8,449 nucleotides of DNA from the NCBI GenBank assembly GCA_051889215.1, contig JBJFDC010000037.1, forward strand, positions 1 to 8,449, given 5' to 3'. The notes below the pieces were generated by a model. The model saw only the letters and a program-made list of their open reading frames with translations. It was not told the DNA's origin and did not search any database. The position numbers and the translations under genes are program-made. Of this stretch, positions 1 through 6,100 are shown one piece after another; position 1 is the stretch's first letter, and each line of letters begins with the position of its first letter. This DNA comes from UMGS1470 sp051889215 (GTDB lineage Bacteria > Bacillota > Clostridia > Christensenellales > UBA1242).

Positions 1-2469
1 GCAACCGCGGGAGTTGCAGCAAGTTATCAAAACATAACTTTGTCAGTGTCAAAGAGTGTGACATATGACTCAAACTATGGCACATTGCCAACTCCAACGA
101 AAACAGGATATACATTTGCTGGCTGGAGCAAAAATTTCTTTGATCCATATTTTGCATATGGTTATAATTCTTGCACAAGAAGTGGTGAGACATTCACATT
201 TGACACTGGCTCGACAAACACTGGAAGTTTGGCATTCCAAGTTCAAACATGGAAAGATTCGTCATATATTGCGACAGTCCTTGGGACGTCATCAACGGGA
301 GTTGTTTCTGGTGTGTTTACAAAAGATTCCACAATAAACAAACTCAGATTGAAATATAATGGGAATAAAGCCGATGCTCATTTCTATTACGACATTTCAA
401 ATCTTCCTGATGGTGATTATGTTATTCAAGTCAACGTCACAACCATGCAAATGAATAAGATTGTTATAAACAATGTCATGATCGAGCAAAATTCGAGCAA
501 TGCGAGGACGTCCTACGTTTCTGCTTCGACTCACATCACTTCAAGTTCGGTCGTTAATGATGCGGTGAACAGAACATTGTTTGCTCATTGGACGCCAAAC
601 GAATACACCGTCACATTCGATCCAAATTGCAGAGGTGGCATGATGACTGAAGTATCTTCAGATGCAACATATTCTGGAAATAATTTGACAATCAATTATT
701 ACACTTCAAGTCACCAATACAAATTGACAAATTCAGCATCGTCAGATCCATATGCAACAATCGGTGCGACTGTTTATTTGACAGCCAACACAACATATCT
801 CATGCACATGAAAATATATGATTCAACCAACTCGTCAAAACTTTCAAATGGAAGTGTTGAAGTGTTCTATGCCATTAGTGCAGCATACAATCCAACAAGC
901 AGCAGGAGATTCAATTATTCGACCGAATATCAAACATTCACAGTTTCGACAACTGGAACATACAATATTCGAATTGACAACGATTGTGGACAAACAGCAT
1001 ATATCCGAGAATTCTGGATCACAGATAACTTCCAATATCAAAAAACAGTGAAGTATGGAGAGACTTATGGAACGCTTCCAACTGGACTGTCCGCAACTTG
1101 TGGGACTTTTGTGGGGTGGAATTCCGCTATTAGCGGCGGAACACAAGTGACAAGTTCCACAATTGTGACAACAGCAGGGGATCACACAATTTATGGTTCT
1201 TGGGCAGGTTTGTTAACAATCAATGTTAATAGCTCATCATATTATTCTAATGTTCAATATTCAACAACAAGTGGTCTAAGTGGGTCGATTTCCAATGGCG
1301 GCTCAGCTTCATTGTCAAACGTTCCTTCAACAGACAATATAACAATCACGGCAACAGTTAGTGGGTATTATATGGATTGTGTTAATGCTGAACTTCAATA
1401 TTATGGCATTCGTCTGAATAACTCTATTCAATATTCGAGTTACAACTCTAGTGGTTACGATGGCTCAGTTAGTGTATCCATGAGTGTCAAAGATATTAAT
1501 TTAATCACGGTTTCCTCATGCACCAAAAGAGAGAGCATGTGTTGCGTGACGGGAGATAGTATGGTGGCAATGGCAGACGGAACAACAAAACAAATCAAAG
1601 ACATTGTGGCGGGCGACAAAATCATGTCTTATAATTTTGAGACCAAACAACTTGAACCAACAGCTGTTGATCATTTGACAAAACTAAAGAGAACTCAAAT
1701 TGTTCATATCAAGTTTGCAGATGGAACAATGTTAAAAATAACCCCAGATCACCCAATGTTTAGTGAGAGAGGTTGGATTTGCTACGACACAGCAGCTGGC
1801 AAGAGTCATTATTTTGAGGTTGAACTTCAAGAAAATGGCACACAAATAGGAGATTGGCTTTTGTCGCTCAGTCTCATGTTTGACAAAGAAATTGTTGGCA
1901 TAGAGTATTTTGAAAACACTAATATTGATGTCTACACATTGACAGCAGCTGAAAACCACAACTACTTTGTTCAGTCCGTGTTGGTTCACAACAAACCTTG
2001 TGCAATACTTTGTTGTGTTGACGGCGAAACGAACATAACAATGGCAGATGGGTCGCACAAAACAGCAAAAGATATTTCTGTTGGTGATGAGATTTTGTCA
2101 TATAATCAAGAGACCAAAAGATATGAAACAACAAAAGTTGAAGAAGTGATTACGCCAAACAGAGAAAGCATACTTGAAATCACACTTAACGATGGAACAA
2201 TGATCAAGATTACAGACGATCACCCAATGTTGAGTGAGAGAGGATGGATTTGTTATAATCCTGAACTTGGTCAAATCGCTTATAGAAAATATGGTGTAAG
2301 CGACGAAGCGATGCATGTTGGCGACAAAATCTTCACACAAAACGAGTTAAAAACGATATCTTCAATCAAGGTTATTAACTTTGAAAATCCTCAAATGGTT
2401 TATACATTCAAGCTTGCAAATGGCAAGGCGTTTTTGGCAAATGGCAACATTGTTGCATCTGCCCAATAA
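1..2469 (+). CDS. Partial (5'-truncated) surface protein with InlB-type repeats and a C-terminal tandem Hint domain tail
   Basis: The frame is open from the first base to a TAA at 2467-2469 (822 codons). A TTG at 40 is only an internal codon, so the true start and any signal peptide lie upstream of the window. Domains in order, numbered from the first codon here: residues 16-42 and 178-200, a split InlB-type (Flg_new) repeat with TYDSNYGTLPTPTKTGYTFAGW; 43-177, an inserted beta-rich domain; 201-209 and 349-402, a second split InlB-type repeat; 210-348, its inserted domain; 403-513, a Ser/Tyr/Asn-rich beta domain I do not recognise; 515-664, Hint-1; 672-822, Hint-2. InlB-type repeats are known from extracellular bacterial proteins, so I infer a surface or secreted adhesin-like protein. 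No LPxTG motif, membrane segment or toxin domain follows the Hint domains. The substrate and binding partner are unknown. The reading frame is certain, the domain types are fairly sure, and the biological role is a guess. Confidence 0.93.
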   Translation, partial: ATAGVAASYQNITLSVSKSVTYDSNYGTLPTPTKTGYTFAGWSKNFFDPYFAYGYNSCTRSGETFTFDTGSTNTGSLAFQVQTWKDSSYIATVLGTSSTGVVSGVFTKDSTINKLRLKYNGNKADAHFYYDISNLPDGDYVIQVNVTTMQMNKIVINNVMIEQNSSNARTSYVSASTHITSSSVVNDAVNRTLFAHWTPNEYTVTFDPNCRGGMMTEVSSDATYSGNNLTINYYTSSHQYKLTNSASSDPYATIGATVYLTANTTYLMHMKIYDSTNSSKLSNGSVEVFYAISAAYNPTSSRRFNYSTEYQTFTVSTTGTYNIRIDNDCGQTAYIREFWITDNFQYQKTVKYGETYGTLPTGLSATCGTFVGWNSAISGGTQVTSSTIVTTAGDHTIYGSWAGLLTINVNSSSYYSNVQYSTTSGLSGSISNGGSASLSNVPSTDNITITATVSGYYMDCVNAELQYYGIRLNNSIQYSSYNSSGYDGSVSVSMSVKDINLITVSSCTKRESMCCVTGDSMVAMADGTTKQIKDIVAGDKIMSYNFETKQLEPTAVDHLTKLKRTQIVHIKFADGTMLKITPDHPMFSERGWICYDTAAGKSHYFEVELQENGTQIGDWLLSLSLMFDKEIVGIEYFENTNIDVYTLTAAENHNYFVQSVLVHNKPCAILCCVDGETNITMADGSHKTAKDISVGDEILSYNQETKRYETTKVEEVITPNRESILEITLNDGTMIKITDDHPMLSERGWICYNPELGQIAYRKYGVSDEAMHVGDKIFTQNELKTISSIKVINFENPQMVYTFKLANGKAFLANGNIVASAQ
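46..600 (+). other. Split InlB-type (Listeria-Bacteroides) repeat 1 with an inserted beta-sandwich-like domain
   Basis: The first half is at 46-126 (VTYDSNYGTLPTPTKTGYTFAGW) and the closing half at about 532-600 (THITSSSVVNDAVNRTLFAH, then WTPN). In ordinary repeats of this family about ten residues join the GW to the TxVTSSTxV strand. Here 127-531 (about 135 residues) separates them. The insert starts with a KNFFDP motif and carries NLPDGDYVIQVNV and then KIVINNVMIEQNSSNARTSY. That layout is typical of ligand-binding beta-sandwich modules in bacterial surface and phage tail proteins, where a strand of the type 'n-[VI]-[MQ]-[IL]-E-x-G-S-x-A-T-x-Y' closes the fold. The module type is inferred from motif layout only. 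Residues 1-15 may be the tail of a further, similar upstream insert. Confidence 0.7.
601..1206 (+). other. Split InlB-type repeat 2 with a second inserted domain in a different loop
   Basis: The repeat opens with EYTVTFDPN at 601-627 and resumes at about 1045 with TVKYGETYGTLPTGLSATC, then GTFVGWNSAISGGTQVTSS and TIVTTAGDHTIYGSWA, ending at 1206. The canonical family order is 'YTVTFDaNGG..., vtYGstYGtLPtPt..GYtFaGW..., TkVTSSTtVtt..nhTLYAhW', so the insert (628-1044, about 139 residues) replaces the short turn after FDxN. It contains NLTINYYTSSHQYKLTNS, then TIGATVYLTANTTYLMHMKI, and later TFTVSTTGTYNIRIDNDCG. That pattern suits a jelly-roll or carbohydrate-binding-like fold, but the ligand is unknown. 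Confidence 0.7.
1207..1542 (+). other. Unrecognised beta-rich domain leading into the Hint tail
   Basis: Residues 403-514 are rich in Ser, Tyr, Asn and Gly with alternating hydrophobics (for example LLTINVNSSSYYSNVQYST and DGSVSVSMSVKDINLITV). This suggests a beta-sandwich of roughly 85-95 residues. It ends in a short cysteine-containing basic linker, SSCTKRESMC, directly before the first Hint cysteine at 1543. I do not recognise a family. It is the passenger segment that Hint-1 would cleave from or activate as a thioester. Confidence 0.5.
1543..1992 (+). other. Hint-1: intein/hedgehog-type self-processing domain with intact N- and C-terminal catalytic motifs
   Basis: This 150-residue domain has the standard Hint blocks. 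Block A is CVTGDSMVAMADGT, with the nucleophilic Cys at 1543. It is followed by IKDIVAGDKIMSYN. Block B is KITPDHPMF, with the TxxH Thr at 1741 and His at 1750. The C-terminal block is VYTLTAAENHNYFVQSVLVH then N, with the His-Asn at 1987-1992. The length fits a mini-intein or bacterial intein-like (BIL) domain without a homing endonuclease. The residue after the Asn is Lys rather than Cys, Ser or Thr, so classical protein splicing is not expected. N-S acyl shift, N-terminal cleavage and Asn cyclisation remain possible, as in BIL domains without a +1 nucleophile. Only seven residues (KPCAILC) separate it from the next Hint domain. Confidence 0.88.
1747..2256 (+). repeat. Diverged direct repeat between the two Hint coding regions
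   Basis: The segment 1747-1785 and the segment 2218-2256 each encode DHPMxSERGWICY and differ at only a few bases, mostly third positions. Both start with GATCACCCAATGTT. Other shared stretches are GATGGAACAATG shortly upstream of each copy. The spacing (471 bases) equals one Hint domain plus linker, which indicates an in-gene tandem duplication followed by divergence, strongest towards the 3' ends of the copies. Confidence 0.7.
2014..2466 (+). other. Hint-2: second tandem Hint domain, C-terminal His-Asn lost, ends the protein
   Basis: This 151-residue domain starts at the Cys at 2014 (CVDGETNITMADGS), followed by AKDISVGDEILSYN. Block B is KITDDHPML, with Thr at 2212 and His at 2221. It is collinear with Hint-1: by hand, 45 of the first 81 residues are identical with no gap. 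The C-terminal block reads VYTFKLANGKAFLANGNIVA then SAQ-stop. In alignment the VHN of Hint-1 corresponds to VAS here, so the penultimate His and the terminal Asn are absent. Asn cyclisation and splicing should therefore be impossible, while the N-terminal chemistry (Cys and TxxH) is preserved. That state resembles hedgehog Hog domains, which transfer the passenger from a thioester to an outside nucleophile. The resemblance in mechanism is inference. Confidence 0.83.
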
Positions 2470-2487
2470 CAAACAAAAGGAGCATAA
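2470..2487 (+). promoter_or_regulatory. Short intergenic gap with a strong Shine-Dalgarno site (AAAGGAG at 2476-2482)
   Basis: The 18 bases between the TAA of the first gene and the ATG at 2488 hold AAAAGGAG, a near-perfect match to the anti-SD of low-GC Gram-positive 16S rRNA. The AAAGGAG core ends five bases before the ATG, a suitable spacing. There is no room for a promoter or terminator here, so the downstream gene is probably translated from a shared transcript. This site also fixes the start codon at 2488. Confidence 0.9.
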
Positions 2488-3138
2488 ATGAAAAAAAATC
2501 TAAAACAAAAACTGAACAGGAAGGACAGATGGGTTGCGTTGGCACTTCTCAGTTTGTTTTGCTGTTTGATTTTTGGCATTTGGATGAGCAGCGGCGCATG
2601 GTATAGAGATGGCGATAGGTTTGATATCTCTGTCACTCTTGCGACAATAGAGGTGGATAGCAACACAGACACAAGTCTAAAACACAAGATTTGGGTTGCA
2701 CTTCGTCATCAAGAGGTGCTAACAGATGACGTCACTTTCTCAATTTCTCCACGAAGCGCAGAATTTTATGCAAGAATTGGCGTTTTTGTCACAACAGAAA
2801 ATGAAACCAGTCAAGTTGCAAAAGATATAATCAAATATCAAAATTTTGTGCCAACTCCAAATGAAGGTTATAGTTGGGTGAGAGACGGCGAGTGGTATTA
2901 TTTTTGTGACACAGAAGGAAAACCTGCCGTCCTCGGACATGACGATATGGGAAAAGCTTTTGGATTTATGTCAAAAGAGAGTTTTGTCATGCCGGAAGGA
3001 CTCAGACCTCAACACTATGCAAAAGACGATTCAGTCGAACTCGAGATTCGAGTGGAGAGTGTCCAAGCACGCCATGTCGATGCTTCAAGTCCGACAAATC
3101 TCGCTCCATTTTTTAAAACATCATATCCAACAAAAGAT
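2488..3138 (+). other. Atypical signal peptide and TasA/camelysin-like N-terminal domain (probable SipW-type substrate)
   Basis: Residues 1-14 are basic (MKKNLKQKLNRKDR). Residues 15-33 are hydrophobic (WVALALLSLFCCLIFGIWM). SSGAWYRDGDRFDISVTLAT then follows. The 'gAW-Y-x-D ... n.F.v' pattern just after the hydrophobic core is typical of substrates of the SipW family signal peptidase, namely TasA, camelysin/CalY and relatives, which form extracellular fibres or matrix. Further family-like features are FYARIGVFVTTEN, a WYYFCDTEGKPAVLG segment, and a late ELEIRVESVQARHVDA strand resembling the 'aEAIQAdn' strand near the end of TasA-like domains. Cleavage after SSGA is a guess. A fully conventional signal peptidase I substrate is the alternative. 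Confidence 0.6.
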
Positions 3139-6100
3139 TATTCCGTCACATTCAAAGATTTGGACGGAACAACTCTAAAAACTCAAACTGTTAGATATGC
3201 TGGAGATGTCACACCTCCTTCGGCAAAGCAAATAACGGGCAAAGTGTTCCAAAACTGGAACACGCTCATTGATGGGACGGGTGCAGATATTTATGGTGAA
3301 GAATTCAATAATATTTCACAAGACCTTGTTCTCTATCCGAGATATATGAGCAACGAAGTGACAGTCAATGTTGTCCAAACTGCAAATGGTGAAATCACGC
3401 CAGGAACTTCAACCACGACTTATGGCAGCGACCTCAATTTTGTCGTAAAGGCAAATTCGGGCTATCAAATTGAGTCAATTTCGGTCGGAGGAAGTCCGGT
3501 TTCAATAACTGACAACAACGAACAAATTGTCGAACTCAAAAATATTGTTGGCGACACAACATTAACGGCAACTTATGGGCTTAAAGAATACATCATTTCA
3601 GTGTTGAGTGAGGGTGAAGGGCAGACGACGCCAAATTCGAACCAAACTGCTCATTTTGGGGACAATGTTGAATTTTCTTTTGTTGCAAATGAAGGGAAAT
3701 ATATTTCTTCACTTATCATTGATGGCATAGAAAAAATTTCTGGAAAATCGACAAAAGAGTTCTCATTCACATTTGAGAACATATCGGGAGACCACTCAAT
3801 TTATGTCTCTTACGAAACAAACGTATATCAAGTGGATACATATGTTTTGCCGTATTCAGATGGTTTTGTTTACGGTGAAATTTCTCCTGTTGAAACCACT
3901 TGTGCCCACGGGAAAAGCGTGAATTTTGTTGTTTCAGCATTTGATGGGGCAAGAATAACATCGATAAAAGTCGGAGGACAAGAAAAACTGGCGAGCAATG
4001 ACCTTGCCAGCACGAATATTGTTGTTTCCCCAACTTCCGACACAAATATTGTTGTTTGTTTTGCACCAATATGGAAAATGACAGTTATCAATTCAAAATA
4101 TTATATAACTGATTATTTGGGGAGTAGTTCGAATGTCGTTGTTCCTTCAAAAATATATGACCCAACAACACAAACATTGGTTCCAGTGTATGGAATACGA
4201 AGTTTGAATTCGGACATAATAACAAATCTTTCAGTTTCAAACGGGATTGAATATGTTGGCGGGAATGGAACAAACAATATATTCTCTCAAACGAATTCAA
4301 ACATTACAACAGTTTCACTTCCAAACTCAATCAAAATCATTGATTCGTATGCGTTTTTGGGATGTTCGCAATTAACCAATTTTAGCATGCCATCGCAACT
4401 TGAAAAAATTGGAGATTATGCATTCAAAGATTGTTCAAACATAAAAGCATATGACATGCCGTCAACTCTTCAACAAATTGGTGTTGGGGCGTTCAATGGA
4501 AACGCAGGACTGGCTCAACTAACGTTCAACTCGACCACTGCTCCAACAATTTCTGACGGAAACATTTTTAGTGGGACGACTTCTGAACTAAAAGTTAGAG
4601 TACCAGCAAACAGCAAGGCAGGTTATGTTTCACAACTTTCAAACCGCTCATTTGCTGAAGATACATATATGTATGCACTCACAGGCGAAACGCACCTTGC
4701 GGTATGCAAACAGAATGTTTTTAGATACGTATATAATATTGATATAATTAATGGAACAGGAGGAACATGTGACCCAGAAGCGGGAAGAGTGGAAGTTTAT
4801 CAAACGCAAAATTTTGCAGTCACATTCACTCCTTTGACTGGCAATAGAATTGAGGGGGTTTACGTTGATTCGTCAAGCGATAATATCGTTTCTGTTGCAG
4901 AAGGAGATCCTCAAACTTATACATTTGAAAACATTCAAGCTTCTCACATGATTGAGGTTGTTTATTCAAAGATGTATATCCGCTTGGACATAAACGGCGG
5001 AACTGGGCAACAACCATTGGTTGTATACAACGATGACAAATCCAAATTTAGGATAAATGACAATATCGAGCCGACAAAATCAGGCAAAGAGTTTTATTAT
5101 TACAGCACAAATCCTTCCGACAACGAACAAGGACAAAATGGTGACCGTTATGATTTGGGACTTTGGTATGACATTCCAAATATCCAATCAAGCACGACAC
5201 TATATGCCATATATTTGACTCCATCAGCTTCATACACGACATCTCAAGAATATATCGTTGTTCCAAAAACTGTGGCAGCACTTTCTGGCAGCTCATCAAA
5301 CAATATTTTTGGAAACAACCAAGATTCAATTGTTAAATATATAACATTGCATAGAAACACGACAACCATTGGTGCATATTCTTTCAACAGTTTGGGAGCA
5401 CTTGTTGGCATTTCGCATAGTGATGGTGTTTCAATTCTTGGCGAATATGCGTTTGCCTCATGTTCTGCACTCACAAAATATCGATTTGCGACAATGACAA
5501 CCAGTATTGGTGAAAGTGTATTTGAAAAATGTGTTTCGCTTGAAAGAATATTTAATTTTGAAAATACCACGATTTCAACAATTCCTACTCGTGCATTTCA
5601 ATACTGTTCAAATTTGACTGAAATTAATGTTCCAAACTCAATAACTGCAATTGGGGAATATGCTTTTTCTGATTCAAATCTTGCAAGCATACATTTGGGA
5701 AAAACAAAAACAGCAGCTTTGGGAAATTTTTGTTTCTATAATTGCACAAATCTATACAATATTATTGTATCCCAAGAATTGGGGACTGTTGGAGAGAGTG
5801 CATTTGAAAACTGCGAAAACTTGAGAACAGTGCAAGATTTTGAAAATACCAAAGTCACAACGATTTACTCACGTGCTTTTTATAATTGCTCAAATCTTCC
5901 ATCAATAAAATTGCCACAAACTTTGACTTTGCTTGGAGTGTCGGCATTTGAAAATTGTTCAAAGCTTACAGGTGTTTCCGGGCTGGAGAACACTAGCATA
6001 ACAAAACTTTCAGAAAAAACATTCTATAAATGTTCAACTCTTTCAAATATTTCGTTGCCAACAACGTTAACGCAAATTGACGGAAGTGCGGCATGGGATT

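Noticed and set aside
40..42. TTG as the start codon of the first gene
   Set aside because: The frame is open and of the same character back to base 1, there is no Shine-Dalgarno site or signal peptide near 40, and the TTG lies within a beta-repeat context. The real start is upstream of the window.
1124..1136. Perfect palindrome CCGCTA-T-TAGCGG
   Set aside because: The single-base centre cannot form a useful hairpin loop, there is no U-tract, and it lies inside the GW...SGG coding motif of an InlB repeat. It is probably chance.
844..1185. Antisense open frame of about 113 codons
   Set aside because: It lies opposite the split InlB repeat, is Cys-rich with no recognisable family, and is a by-product of the composition of the real coding strand. 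The other antisense frames (for example 1732-2058, 5244-5570 and 6189-6476) were rejected for the same reason.
1543..1992. Hint-1 as a complete splicing mini-intein
   Set aside because: The residue after His-Asn is Lys rather than Cys, Ser or Thr, so standard splicing is not expected. BIL-like cleavage is the safer call.
1543..2469. Polymorphic toxin with a pre-toxin Hint domain
   Set aside because: In such toxins a toxin domain follows the Hint domain. Here the protein ends at the second Hint domain, and no immunity-like gene follows.
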